A DNA stretch of 64,000 bases from NCBI GenBank assembly GCA_002748425.1, contig PDSJ01000015.1, positions 1 to 64,000 on the forward strand. The letters are read 5' to 3'. The position numbers were made by a program, and so were the translations under genes. Under the pieces are notes generated by a model that was given only the letters and a program-made list of their open reading frames with translations, ran no database searches and had not been told where the DNA came from. Each line of letters begins with the position of its first letter. Position 1 is the first letter of the stretch. This stretch comes from a candidate division KSB3 bacterium (GTDB lineage: Bacteria > Moduliflexota > Moduliflexia > Moduliflexales > Moduliflexaceae). Of the stretch, positions 34,519 to 43,559 are shown piece after piece.

Positions 34519-34569
34519 ATGATGACAGGCTCAGTACTTCAGTGCTCTATCATGACAATTTGGGTATGA
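34519..34569 (+). CDS. Possible 16-residue leader ORF coupled to the ATP-grasp gene
   Basis: ATG at 34519 is preceded by AGGAG seven bases upstream, the best ribosome site in this gap. The frame reads MMTGSVLQCSIMTIWV and stops with TGA at 34567-34569, which overlaps the likely ATG of the ATP-grasp gene (34566) as ATGA. It looks like a translational-coupling leader rather than a functional peptide. No repeated regulatory codons are seen. Confidence 0.4.
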   Translation: MMTGSVLQCSIMTIWV

Positions 34570-35849
34570 AAAATTATCGCATTATGGTGTTTGGGGTTGG
34601 CGCCTTCAGTCAGGGGATTCTGAGAGTGTTGAAAGAAGCCGGCGCGGAAGTCTCTACCTACCTGACTCGCGATTACGCGCATTATGGTCCGATGCTGGAA
34701 GGAGAAACGTTTCACAGAGAAGATTATCCAAGCCCCTGTGAGGTCCTCAGGCAGCACAAGATCGATTTTGTGATTCCGATGTCACTGGATTGGGCCTTAT
34801 CGGAATGGACAGAAGATTTTTTGAAACTGGGTATTCCGATTCTGTCTCCGACTGGTAAGGGCTTTCAGATCGAGCGGGAACGGAATTTTTCGCAACAACT
34901 GTGCGAGCGCTTTGGCATCCCTTTTGCGAAATCGTATGTTGTGCGGAATAAACTTGAAGCAGAGGCTCTTCTCAAGAAACATCCTTTTCCGTATGTGATT
35001 AAAAATACGTTTTGTTCTCCGACCAGCCCGGTGCATACGATCGTCTGCGAAACGCTCGATCAGACCCGTACCTGGCTGAACCACATCGATTACACGGAAG
35101 GGGTATTCTTGCAGCGCTATCTGGGAACACAGGAGGGCGGACATATTGCGTTCATCAGTCACGGTGAAATCTATTCTCTGATCAGCAATCAGGAGTATAA
35201 ACGGGCGTTCAACGAGAATCTGGGGATCGTGGCCGGTGCTCCACTGGGCGGCCTGATTGAGCAGGACCCGGAGGATAAGTATCGCCTGGCCGAGGACTTG
35301 ATCCATCCTTTGCTGCCGTGGTTGAAAGAGGTTGATTTTCACGGCCCGCTGCAAGTCACGGCGATGAAGTCTGAGGGACGCTGGCATGTGCTGGAGTACA
35401 ATATCCGTCTGGGAGTGACCTGCGGCCCGATTCTGATGCGGATGCTGCAAAATCCACTGGAGGTGCTGGACCAGGTCGTTACGAATCAGCCCCTGAATCT
35501 TCGTTTCCATGGGAATCGGACCTTTGGCTGCTCGTTAACGCTGGCAGGCTATGGCTATCCTTATACTCAGCTCAATCCGCCCCGTTTATCGGTGGAGGTG
35601 ACCGAGCCGTTTGATTGTGATGTGTGGTGGAATGAGGTCGATCGGGATATGCGGGGCAATGTTTCGACGTCCGGACAAGGCGCAAATCGGATCGCTGATG
35701 TGTGCAGCACGGCGGAAACCGTAGAAGAGGCAATTGCCCTTGCATATCGCAATATTAAAAAGATCCGTTGTCCGGGCAGTTATTATCGCACTGATATTGG
35801 TCAGTCCATGTGGCCGCTTGAACAAGACATGCGGAGGGAACGACAGTGA
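34566..35849 (+). CDS. ATP-grasp ligase (PurD/GARS-like fold)
   Basis: About 427 residues from the Met at 34566. N-terminal Rossmann segment (YRIMVFGVGAFSQGILRVL), a central IDFVIPMSLDWALSEW region, ATP-grasp lysines in PYVIKNTFC, the lid/strand EGVFLQRYLGTQEGGHIAF, and the metal-binding end WHVLEYNIRLGVTCGPILMR (Glu and Asn). The layout recalls phosphoribosylglycinamide synthetase and other carboxylate-amine ligases, but its partners point to an amino-acid or peptide ligation rather than purine synthesis. The frame also runs upstream to a GTG at 34542 without a ribosome site. Follows the FemAB-like gene. Confidence 0.82.
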   Translation: MKNYRIMVFGVGAFSQGILRVLKEAGAEVSTYLTRDYAHYGPMLEGETFHREDYPSPCEVLRQHKIDFVIPMSLDWALSEWTEDFLKLGIPILSPTGKGFQIERERNFSQQLCERFGIPFAKSYVVRNKLEAEALLKKHPFPYVIKNTFCSPTSPVHTIVCETLDQTRTWLNHIDYTEGVFLQRYLGTQEGGHIAFISHGEIYSLISNQEYKRAFNENLGIVAGAPLGGLIEQDPEDKYRLAEDLIHPLLPWLKEVDFHGPLQVTAMKSEGRWHVLEYNIRLGVTCGPILMRMLQNPLEVLDQVVTNQPLNLRFHGNRTFGCSLTLAGYGYPYTQLNPPRLSVEVTEPFDCDVWWNEVDRDMRGNVSTSGQGANRIADVCSTAETVEEAIALAYRNIKKIRCPGSYYRTDIGQSMWPLEQDMRRERQ

Positions 35850-35935
35850 TTGAGCTGAACGGCAGCTGAAGGTTCTGCTGCATACGTTCGCGTGTCGTCA
35901 CTCTCCACTGCAGCGCAGCGTGCGCGTCCTTTTCT

Positions 35936-37054
35936 ATGAACCATTATCGCAGACCGGCCTGGATCGAGATCGATCTGAAACAACTTGAGAGGAATTTCAG
36001 GCTGATTCAACAGGATAAACCGCCGCAACTCCGAGTCCTGGCAGTTGTGAAAGATCAGGCCTATGGTCACGGAGCGTATGAATGCGCAACTATTGCCTTG
36101 AAGCAGGGGGCTTCCATGCTGGGCGTTGTCACGCTGAGCGAAGCGGTTGAACTCCGGGAAAAAGGCATTACAGCGCCGATTCTTTTACTTGGGGAGCGCC
36201 TTGACGATCAGCTCGAATTGTGCCTGCACTACGATTTGACCCTTTGTATCAACCGCCTGCAGCAAGCCCAGCGCTATGCGAGATATGCGCAGCGATTTCA
36301 GAAACGGCCTAAAATCCATATCGAGATCGACACTGGCTTGAGTCGTTACGGCATCCGCTGGACCGAAGCTGCTCAGCTTGCAGAGCAGATCTGCCACGTT
36401 CAGGCGCTTGAATGCGAGGGCATCATGAGCCATTTCGCGAAGTCCGATGAACTGGATAAATCCTATGCCGAAGAGCAGCTCGCTCGATTCCGGGGCGTGT
36501 TGGATGCGCTGGACGAACGAGGGATTGCCTTTCCTCTGAAACATCTGTGCAACAGTGGTGGCTTCTTAGATTTGCCTCAGGCGCATTTCGATATGATCCG
36601 CAGCGGCATCTTGCCGCTAGGTGTCTATCCCTCGCAGCGTTGCCGTCGCATTGCAGGCATTAAGCCAATCATGAGTGTCAAGGCTAAGATCATCGCCATC
36701 CAGCAGATTCAGGCCGGAGACAGCGTCGGTTACAGTATGCACTACACTGCCCGCGGTCCACGCAGAATTGGCGTGATTGCAGTGGGCTACGGCGACGGCT
36801 TTCCACGCGTACGCAATCAGGGGCATGTCCTGGTTCATGGTCAACGAGCCCCGATTGTTGGTGGCAATGCGATGGATGCTGTGATGGTGGATGTGAGTGA
36901 GATTCCGCAAAGCCAAATCGGCGATGACGTCGTTATAATGGGGAAACAGGGCCAGGAATGTATCTCGGTTCACGAACTCGCCGCCCTCAAAGCTAGTGTC
37001 TCGTACGACATCCTGACTAACTGGAGCCCGCGTCTGCCGAGGGTCTATATCTGA
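35936..37054 (+). CDS. alr: Alanine racemase
   Basis: 372 residues, PLP fold-type III. The PLP lysine is in VVKDQAYGHGAYE, where Asp-Gln replaces the more common Ala-Asp after the Lys. The Tyr base from the other subunit is in VGYSMHYTARGPRRIG. GLSRYGIRW, MSHFAKSDE, CNSGGFLDLP, GVYPSQ, AVGYGDGFPR and GGNAMDAVMVDVS are all canonical. It makes D-alanine for peptidoglycan, or an amino-acid D-isomer for the neighbouring ATP-grasp and FemAB-like enzymes. No strong ribosome site precedes the ATG, which lies 86 bases after the ligase gene. Confidence 0.94.
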   Translation: MNHYRRPAWIEIDLKQLERNFRLIQQDKPPQLRVLAVVKDQAYGHGAYECATIALKQGASMLGVVTLSEAVELREKGITAPILLLGERLDDQLELCLHYDLTLCINRLQQAQRYARYAQRFQKRPKIHIEIDTGLSRYGIRWTEAAQLAEQICHVQALECEGIMSHFAKSDELDKSYAEEQLARFRGVLDALDERGIAFPLKHLCNSGGFLDLPQAHFDMIRSGILPLGVYPSQRCRRIAGIKPIMSVKAKIIAIQQIQAGDSVGYSMHYTARGPRRIGVIAVGYGDGFPRVRNQGHVLVHGQRAPIVGGNAMDAVMVDVSEIPQSQIGDDVVIMGKQGQECISVHELAALKASVSYDILTNWSPRLPRVYI

Positions 37055-37164
37055 TCGGCGCGCTGACCGTCTGAGCACTGTGACAATGTGAGAGCTGCTG
37101 TGTAACAGCATAACAAGTTCATTTTGAATACCGTTTCACACAAACTGAAGTTGAAGGGGGGACG

Positions 37165-38874
37165 ATGAGTGTGCAGAGACATCAGACAGCACGATCCAGA
37201 TATACTGGTCTGCTTTCATTAGCGGGAGCCTTAGGAGTTATTACACTTTTAGCAGTGAGTATTGGATACTTTTCCTGTGAATTGCATAAGATTCTTTACC
37301 GGGAACATGTGCCTGTTTTTGATTCCATGGCCTACACGAATACGTTGGCGTTGATTATGCAGACGTCTCACAACCAGGGATTGCTTGATGCGTTATCACT
37401 CGCTCTTCATAAGACAACGGTGTTTTTGCCTTGGCTTATTGCTGCCGTTATCGGGAAGTTCATTCCAGCATCCCGTTTTATCGGAATATGGATTCAAACT
37501 GGAATATTAACGTTGTTTCTGTATTCTTTATTTTACTATTTTTATCGTGTTCGGAATCTGTCCTGCTCGCTGTCTGTAATGCTATTACTTCCCTTTGTCG
37601 GCTTTTCCGGTTTGTATGCTTCTCATGGTGGACTTTCAGATTTCAGAATGGATTTGTCGCTGTTCCTCTGGTTCTCGATTTCTGTCACGTGGTATTTGAT
37701 TGCATCCCGAACGGACAGGCTTTTTGATTACTGTATCTTCGGGATGAGTTGCGGGCTGGCATGTTTAAATCGCGCGACCGCTCCGGTCTACCTCGGAATT
37801 TCTCTGCTTCCTCCCATTATATGGGAGATGTTTCGATCGAAAAAGCGTAGTCGGATGTTGAAGCATCTCTGTTGTGCCGGAGCAAGTGCGCTAATAATGT
37901 GTGGGTGGTTTTATGCCGTCAGATTTCAGCATTTACATCGTTATTATTTTATCTGGAACGTTGACTCGACTGCTTGTTTACCTTTAGCAGCAGCGTCACG
38001 GCATTTTTTCTTTGCGTTTCGATTTCTAGGAAAACCGTTGCTGATTTTGATGCTCTTTTGGAACATAGTCCTGTTACCCTATTTTTTCTCCACTCCTGAA
38101 AAATTATGGTATTATGTCTCACATGTTGATGTAAAGGTGTTGTATATAGGACTGGCTCCCGCAGCATTTTTGATGATAACAGGAGCTGGATTAAACCCCT
38201 ATGTGGCGATGCCTTCAGCGTTCGGAATCTTGTTGTTTCTATGTTTACCCTGCACAGTCATGTTTACGAAAGAAGATTTTCTGCTTTTCAAACAACAATT
38301 TTTTATGGCAAGTGTTGGCATCCTGATTTTTGTCATGGCACAAGGATTAATTTCACATGCTAACGCCCCTGTTGGCAGCATGAAAGCATTGCGGCAGATC
38401 GTAGATGTTATGAAGGCTGATGCTCGTTCTCGTAAAGACGCTGAAATTTCATACTCAACGACTTATGTCAAATGGGGAGTGAACGCCAGCATACGAAACA
38501 TCTTGTTGTATGAGTATCAAGGGCAGTATCGTGCTAAGGACGTTGTGGTTGATGAATTTTCGTTCTCTTCTCCTGTCAAGAGATTAAATACTGGCAGTCC
38601 TGCAAGGTGGAAGTCCGTTTCCGGGGAAAGTGACATGGAGAAAATGAACACATTGCTGCTTGACGCCAATGCGCAGCTTGATTACATTATTTTGCCGACT
38701 CAAGAAACGGCAAGGCATTTAGAAAACGCAATGAAGCATGTGAAGATCAATGAATTTGCTACAGAACTTCGAAAACAATTTTTGGCATCTGGAAATTGGA
38801 TTCCAATCAGTGGTGTCATTACCGTCGATCAGGATGAGCAGGTTATGGTCTACCAGAATCAAGGAAAGGGATAG
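37165..38874 (+). CDS. Multi-pass membrane protein, glycosyltransferase-39/ArnT-like
   Basis: 569 residues with about ten membrane helices in residues 1-395 (GLLSLAGALGVITLLAVSIG at the start) and a periplasmic C-terminal domain. A first loop carries VFDSMAYTNTLALI, with the acidic residue expected in lipid-linked sugar transferases of the PMT/ArnT type. It probably transfers a sugar from an undecaprenyl donor outside the inner membrane. AAGGGGGG lies before the ATG. Base composition is lower in G+C than its neighbours (38041-38100 has 23 G/C of 60; 36781-36840 in alr has 37 of 60), which suggests separate origin or lateral transfer. Confidence 0.7.
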   Translation: MSVQRHQTARSRYTGLLSLAGALGVITLLAVSIGYFSCELHKILYREHVPVFDSMAYTNTLALIMQTSHNQGLLDALSLALHKTTVFLPWLIAAVIGKFIPASRFIGIWIQTGILTLFLYSLFYYFYRVRNLSCSLSVMLLLPFVGFSGLYASHGGLSDFRMDLSLFLWFSISVTWYLIASRTDRLFDYCIFGMSCGLACLNRATAPVYLGISLLPPIIWEMFRSKKRSRMLKHLCCAGASALIMCGWFYAVRFQHLHRYYFIWNVDSTACLPLAAASRHFFFAFRFLGKPLLILMLFWNIVLLPYFFSTPEKLWYYVSHVDVKVLYIGLAPAAFLMITGAGLNPYVAMPSAFGILLFLCLPCTVMFTKEDFLLFKQQFFMASVGILIFVMAQGLISHANAPVGSMKALRQIVDVMKADARSRKDAEISYSTTYVKWGVNASIRNILLYEYQGQYRAKDVVVDEFSFSSPVKRLNTGSPARWKSVSGESDMEKMNTLLLDANAQLDYIILPTQETARHLENAMKHVKINEFATELRKQFLASGNWIPISGVITVDQDEQVMVYQNQGKG

Positions 38875-38924
38875 ATAGGGGGGCATCTCCCTTTGTCTTT
38901 GAGTATATTTGTCTGATTATTTTG

Positions 38925-38951
38925 ACATCCCTCAATGTGTATTGAGGATGT
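38925..38951. terminator. Bulged hairpin between converging genes
   Basis: ACATCCCTCAAT (38925-38936) pairs with ATTGAGGATGT (38941-38951) with one bulged C. It lies between the ends of the glycosyltransferase-like gene (plus) and hydE (minus). No strong T-run on either side; a bidirectional end structure is likely. Confidence 0.5.
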
Positions 38952-38979
38952 TGTCGTGTCCCATTAATACGTTTTCAGT

Positions 38980-40089
38980 TCAACGGCTTGCAGCTTCAGC
39001 TTTGATGCTTCGGCTGAAAAAGCGTGGACTGTCTCCCCACTTGCGGTAGCCAATCTCTTCGCCAATGTCGTAAATACGGTGTTCCAGACGGGAACGGCAC
39101 ATTGAGGCGTTTTCATCGATGCTGGGTTTGTTCTGGTAGAGTTGATACGACGCACGGTATTTTGTGTCGGTCACGTTCGGCATGATAATATTCGCGCCGG
39201 CCTGCAAGCCCATTTCCCGCCCGTCGTGCCGCAATGCCTGTAAAGCCGTTGTTGCAGCGATATTGACATCTTTCATCACCAGCCGCGTCACAGCGATCAT
39301 ATTCAAGCCCAGCCTTAACTGCTCGTCCGCTGAGGGCTGAGTATGTGCATGCTGCACTCCCAAGGGCGTGTTCGCGTGAAGCAGAAACGGTCCCATCCCG
39401 ATCATATCGATGTCCTGATCCTGAAAAAAAAGAATGTCGTCCGCAAGATCGTGATATGTTTGTCCAGGCAAGCCGATCATGACGCCGGTACCGACTTGAT
39501 AGCCGGTTTTCCGTAAACGATTGAGACAGGCTTTTCGAGTATCGAAGTGGTGATCTGGAGGATGAAGGGTTGTGTATAGCGCTTTGTTTGAGGTTTCGAT
39601 GCGTAAGAGATAACGATGTGCCCCGGCTTCGAACCAGCGCCGATAATGTTCTTCCGGCTGCTCTCCCAGGCTGAGGGTGATCCCGAGTTCGCCACAGCAT
39701 TGCTCCCGGATCCGTTTCAAAACGCTTTCGATAAAATCAACAAATTGCGGGTCGCTGCGTTCGCCCGCTTGCAGGACAATAGAACCATAGTTTTGTTGAT
39801 GAGCCCAGCAGGCGGCCTCTATGATCTCCTGCTCTGCCATCTGATAGCGCGTCGTGTCGCAGTTACTTTTACGAATGCCGCAATAATAGCAGTCTTTCAC
39901 GCAGATATTGCTTAATTCGATCAGACCACGAAAATAGGTCGTTTTGCCGACCTGCTCTTCTTTCACACGATAAGCCCGTTCGTGAAGCGTCCTGATATCA
40001 TCAGGATCCCGAAGGCCAAGCAAGTAGACCATGTCCTCGCGTTCGAGCAGGTCTTGGGCATCGATTTTATCGAGTACTGCCTTCAGCAT
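38980..40089 (-). CDS. hydE: [FeFe]-hydrogenase maturase HydE (radical SAM)
   Basis: 369 residues, a TIM-barrel radical SAM enzyme. The cluster motif is CVKDCYYCGIRKSN (Cys-x3-Cys-x2-Cys). Family marks include FRGLIELSNIC, QAGERSDPQFVDF, LSLGEQPEEHYRRWFEAGAH, RYLLRIETSNKALYTTLHP, GYQVGTGVMIGLPGQT and GMGPFLLHANTPL. HydE helps build the H-cluster diiron subsite with HydG and HydF, both encoded upstream. AAAGGG before the ATG. The small ORF at 40102-40353 separates it from hydG. Confidence 0.96.
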   Translation of the reverse strand: MLKAVLDKIDAQDLLEREDMVYLLGLRDPDDIRTLHERAYRVKEEQVGKTTYFRGLIELSNICVKDCYYCGIRKSNCDTTRYQMAEQEIIEAACWAHQQNYGSIVLQAGERSDPQFVDFIESVLKRIREQCCGELGITLSLGEQPEEHYRRWFEAGAHRYLLRIETSNKALYTTLHPPDHHFDTRKACLNRLRKTGYQVGTGVMIGLPGQTYHDLADDILFFQDQDIDMIGMGPFLLHANTPLGVQHAHTQPSADEQLRLGLNMIAVTRLVMKDVNIAATTALQALRHDGREMGLQAGANIIMPNVTDTKYRASYQLYQNKPSIDENASMCRSRLEHRIYDIGEEIGYRKWGDSPRFFSRSIKAEAASR

Positions 40090-40101
40090 ACCGTCACCCT
40101 T

Positions 40102-40353
40102 TCATCTGACAGCCTCACACATCGCTGTAATGCTCTGTTGTTGCTCTGCTGTCAGTTTAGGCCAGTCATAGAGCACAAGCCCGTAGGCATCCGACACTTT
40201 GATCCGGTGGGGTGGCGCAATGGGAAAATTTTCCGGAGCAGCATCGTTGAGACACTCCCAGCGCCGATTACTGACGATCTGCGCTGGGAGCGCCGGCACG
40301 GAAAATTGCTCTGAGATACGTTCACAGAGATCTTGAAGAACTGTTGGATCCAT
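40102..40353 (-). CDS. Small conserved-looking protein between hydG and hydE
   Basis: 83 residues, soluble, no recognised domain: a helical start (PTVLQDLCERISEQ), a Pro-rich centre (ENFPIAPPHRIKVSD), YGLVLYDWPKLT and a helical end (EQQQSITAMCEAV). It starts four bases after the hydG stop and ends twelve bases before hydE, so it is translated within the maturation operon. The ribosome site is weak. A helper role in H-cluster assembly is inferred from position only. Confidence 0.6.
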   Translation of the reverse strand: MDPTVLQDLCERISEQFSVPALPAQIVSNRRWECLNDAAPENFPIAPPHRIKVSDAYGLVLYDWPKLTAEQQQSITAMCEAVR

Positions 40354-40356
40354 AAG

Positions 40357-41871
40357 CTAAAAATACAAATCTCGTGCGCCTTCCATCGTTTTTTTGTAGT
40401 AGTCCATAAAGTAGGAATGCGCTTGAGGGAGCTGTTTTTCGATTTCCTGGATTTCTTTGGCGATCAACGCTTCCCCGATTTGTTTGGTATCTTCGTCGGC
40501 AAAGTCATCGAGCCATTCCCGGAATGTGAGAGCAGCGTTGAGTTTGCAGAAATGTCCTTCAGTGCCGCATTTCAAAAGATCCATGATGGTTTCACCGGTT
40601 CTGCCGCAGCGGTAGCCTGCCGTGCAGAAAGAGGTGATGTAGCCCATCTCCGCATATTCACGAATCACTTCGGACAGGCTGCGGGTGTCGCCCAGGGTGA
40701 ATTGCTGCTTGTCGCCGTACTGTTCGCTGTCGAATTGTTCGCTGTATGCCCCGATCCCGATGCGTGTCGACGCGTCGGTTTGCGTGATGCCGAGCGGGAT
40801 CAGCTTCCGCCGCATCTGGGCGCTTTCCCTCGCGGTCAGAATCATGCCGGTATACGGAATGCTGAGGCGTAAGACGACGACAAGCTTTCGGAAATCGTCA
40901 TCACTGACTTTATACGGAGAGTGTTCGGCATAGGGCGCAGACTCTGCCGGTTCAATACGTGGAAATGATACCGTGTGCGGCCCGACTCCGGAGAACGCTT
41001 CCAGCGCACAGGCGTGAGTCACCAGCGCCATGACTTCAAAGCGCCAGTCATAGAGGCCGAACAGTGCGCCGATTCCGACATCGTTAATCCCGGCGTCATA
41101 GGCCCGGTGCATGCAGTAGAGCCGCCATTGGAAATGCCCTTTGATGGTTGTCTCAGGATGCAGTTTCCGGTAGCTTTCATGATGATAGGTTTCCTGGAAG
41201 ACTTGATAGGTCCCGATCCCGGCGTCATTCACCCGCGCAAGATCTTTGATCGACAAGGGGGCGGCATTCACATTGACACGCCGAATCCCGGCTTTTGTTC
41301 CGCGCGGTGTGACGGCTTCAACGTCATAAATACACTTGAGAGAGTCGACCATATAGTCGACATCGCTGTCTGGGTGTTCACCGTAGACGACGATGAGTCG
41401 TTTATGCCCGATTTGGCCGGCCAGGACCTCAATTTCCCTGCGGATTTCATCCATTGTCAAGACACGCCGTGTCATATCGCGATTCTGGGTACGGAAGCCG
41501 CAGTACGCGCAATTGTTGACGCATTTCGTGCTCAAATAGAGCGGCGCAAAACTGACGATTCTCTTGTCATAGACTTTTCGCTTAATTTCACCTCCAGCAC
41601 GTTCCATTTCCTGCCAGAGTTCAGGATCTTCGACATGCAGCAGCACTGCCGTTTCATCAGGTGTTAAGCTTTTGATATCTTTCGCTTTGGCGATAAGGTC
41701 GCGTACATACGACGGGTCGGCAGGACGCTGCTTTGCATTGATGAGCGTTTCCTCAATCATATCATCGTGGATGAAATCCGACCCGTTCTCCAAATATTTT
41801 TCGATCTCTTCTGTCTTGATACGGTTTTTCAACCAGGAGCTTGTATGTGATCTTGCTGGATTGTTCACCAT
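40357..41871 (-). CDS. hydG: [FeFe]-hydrogenase maturase HydG (radical SAM tyrosine lyase)
   Basis: About 504 residues. The radical SAM cluster is CVNNCAYCGFRTQN; SFAPLYLSTKC precedes it, with VYGEHPDSDVDYM and YHHESYRKLHPETT, TYQVFQETYHHES, and IGALFGLYDWRFEV in the barrel. The C-terminal region holding the auxiliary Fe-S cluster is seen at ITSFCTAGYRCGRTGE, with Cys-x2-Tyr-Arg-Cys-type spacing. HydG splits tyrosine to give CO and cyanide ligands of the H-cluster. A ribosome site GGAGGACAGG before the ATG at 41869-41871 decides the start; the frame runs on to 42009. Lies between hydF and the 83-residue protein. Confidence 0.96.
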   Translation of the reverse strand: MVNNPARSHTSSWLKNRIKTEEIEKYLENGSDFIHDDMIEETLINAKQRPADPSYVRDLIAKAKDIKSLTPDETAVLLHVEDPELWQEMERAGGEIKRKVYDKRIVSFAPLYLSTKCVNNCAYCGFRTQNRDMTRRVLTMDEIRREIEVLAGQIGHKRLIVVYGEHPDSDVDYMVDSLKCIYDVEAVTPRGTKAGIRRVNVNAAPLSIKDLARVNDAGIGTYQVFQETYHHESYRKLHPETTIKGHFQWRLYCMHRAYDAGINDVGIGALFGLYDWRFEVMALVTHACALEAFSGVGPHTVSFPRIEPAESAPYAEHSPYKVSDDDFRKLVVVLRLSIPYTGMILTARESAQMRRKLIPLGITQTDASTRIGIGAYSEQFDSEQYGDKQQFTLGDTRSLSEVIREYAEMGYITSFCTAGYRCGRTGETIMDLLKCGTEGHFCKLNAALTFREWLDDFADEDTKQIGEALIAKEIQEIEKQLPQAHSYFMDYYKKTMEGARDLYF

Positions 41872-41938
41872 GATTCCTGTCCTCCGTCGTTGGTGCGTCG
41901 GCCTCTTGTCAGCAGAATCCCGGCGCCCCAGGGAAAAT

Positions 41939-43183
41939 TCATCCTTGTTTATAGTGACTATAAATCTCCAACGCGGCTGGAAAGGGAGACAATGCCCGTT
42001 CCAGTACACCTTGTAGCGTGGAAATGCAGACGCCGTAATTCACGACCGGCACATCGACCTGACGCCCGAGATGGAGTCGGGAGAGCATTTCACGGCGAGT
42101 GAGCATACAGCCGCCGCAGTGGATGACGACTTTATACTCTGAGAGAGTTTCAGGATAGTCCCGTCCGCTGCACACATCGATATCCAGCTGGCCGCCAACA
42201 TACTGCCGCAGCCATCGCGGTATCTTGACTCGTCCGATATCATCCTCCAGGGCGTGATGGCTGCATGCTTCGGCGATGAGCAGTTTATCACCCGCCTGGA
42301 GCATTTCGAGAGTGGCTGCACCGCGCACGTTTTCTAATAAATCGCCTTTATAGCGGGCAAAAAGGATAGAAAACGTCGTACACTTGATCTCCCTCGGCGT
42401 CTCAGCCACCATCTTCATGACGACCTGTGAATCGCAGACTACGAGATCCGGCGGGCGTTTCAACAGCGACAAGGTCTGCGCATACTCCCGTTCCTTCACC
42501 ACAAGTGTTGAAGCATCGTTATCCAGGACATCCCTGATCGTTTGCACTTGCGGTAAAATCAAGCGGCCCTTCGGCGCTTCCAGGTCGATGGGGACGATCA
42601 AGACAGCCATTCCGCCAGAAGGCAGCAGGTCCCCGATCAGGCTCGGGGGCTCCAGAAAGTCTTGTGGACACGTGGCGAGAAGATACTGCTTGAAGGTGTT
42701 TACGGAGCGTTCACGTTCAGTCTTATCTAGACAGGAAACTGACATGACATACGGTGTCAGTTGTTGAACTGTGTCGAGAAAATTTGCCTCTGGCGCGTAG
42801 AGATCGATTTTATTGATCACGACGATCAGGGGGGCCGATCGTTCTCTGGCCTGCTCAACCACCTGAGTTTCGTAGCTGTCCCACTGTCCGGCTTCGGTCA
42901 GGAGGACAATGATGTCGGCCCGTTGGTAAATTTTCTCTGTGCGTTTGATACGCAGCTCACCAAGTTCCGAACTGTCGTCCAGGCCGCCGGTGTCAAGAAA
43001 GGTGACCGGTCCCAATGGAAGTAACTCCATTGATTTTTCCACAACATCAGTCGTCGTGCCTGCCACAGGCGATATAAGCGACACATCCTGGCCGGCAATC
43101 AGGTTCAGAAAGCTTGATTTCCCAACGTTGGTTCTTCCAAAAAGACCGATTTGCAAACGTAACGCTGTTGGTGTTTTTCTCAT
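41939..43183 (-). CDS. hydF: [FeFe]-hydrogenase maturation GTPase HydF
   Basis: 414 residues. G domain: GRTNVGKSSFLNLIAGQDVS, PVAGTTTD, FLDTGGLDD, VINKIDLY and VMSVSCLDK. A central dimerisation domain is followed by the Fe-S domain with AEACSHHALEDDIGRVKIP and VVIHCGGCMLTRREM, where the Cys and His ligands for the [4Fe-4S] scaffold lie. HydF assembles the diiron precursor and delivers it to HydA. It follows the TM1266-type regulator gene on the same strand. Confidence 0.96.
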   Translation of the reverse strand: MRKTPTALRLQIGLFGRTNVGKSSFLNLIAGQDVSLISPVAGTTTDVVEKSMELLPLGPVTFLDTGGLDDSSELGELRIKRTEKIYQRADIIVLLTEAGQWDSYETQVVEQARERSAPLIVVINKIDLYAPEANFLDTVQQLTPYVMSVSCLDKTERERSVNTFKQYLLATCPQDFLEPPSLIGDLLPSGGMAVLIVPIDLEAPKGRLILPQVQTIRDVLDNDASTLVVKEREYAQTLSLLKRPPDLVVCDSQVVMKMVAETPREIKCTTFSILFARYKGDLLENVRGAATLEMLQAGDKLLIAEACSHHALEDDIGRVKIPRWLRQYVGGQLDIDVCSGRDYPETLSEYKVVIHCGGCMLTRREMLSRLHLGRQVDVPVVNYGVCISTLQGVLERALSPFPAALEIYSHYKQG

Positions 43184-43307
43184 TATCCTCGATCGCGTAG
43201 AGCCGTAAGACTCTGGGGAAACACTACTCGTTCAACAAGTGTTGCTCCCACGTATTGAAAAAGCTGCAAGCTGTTATTCTGCAAAGAGCAGTCATTCGTC
43301 GTGAAGC

Positions 43308-43559
43308 TTATTTTTTCTTACGTAAGGCGGATTTTACCGAGACACTCGAGACTTGACCGAGTTTTCCGCTCAGCGTTCCCACCTCATCGGTGGTCGCATC
43401 AACAACAAGGGTTATGACGGCGCAATGTTTTTCTTTATACGGGATGCCGGTACGGGTGATGATCATGTCGGCGTGTTCGGACAAAATGCGGTTGACCTGT
43501 TCGGCATCTCGCTGGCGATCTTCAATAATAATGCCGATAAATCCAAGTCGTTTCTGCAT
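43308..43559 (-). CDS. Iron-only hydrogenase system regulator (TM1266 family)
   Basis: 83 residues, ACT-like fold: MQKRLGFIGIIIEDRQRDAE, VNRILSEHADMIITRTGIP and AVITLVVDATTDEVGTLSGK. The family is found with HydE/F/G and was named for putative regulation of the hydrogenase system; mechanism is unproven. GGGAGGAG before the Met at 43557-43559 is strong; the frame runs on to 43730 without support. First gene of the maturation operon, with a promoter about 210 bases upstream. Confidence 0.9.
   Translation of the reverse strand: MQKRLGFIGIIIEDRQRDAEQVNRILSEHADMIITRTGIPYKEKHCAVITLVVDATTDEVGTLSGKLGQVSSVSVKSALRKKK

Noticed and set aside
34797..35510. 237-residue minus-strand ORF
   Set aside because: Antisense to the ATP-grasp gene, with no domain signal.
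40975..41667. 230-residue plus-strand ORF
   Set aside because: Antisense to hydG; composition follows from the hydG frame.
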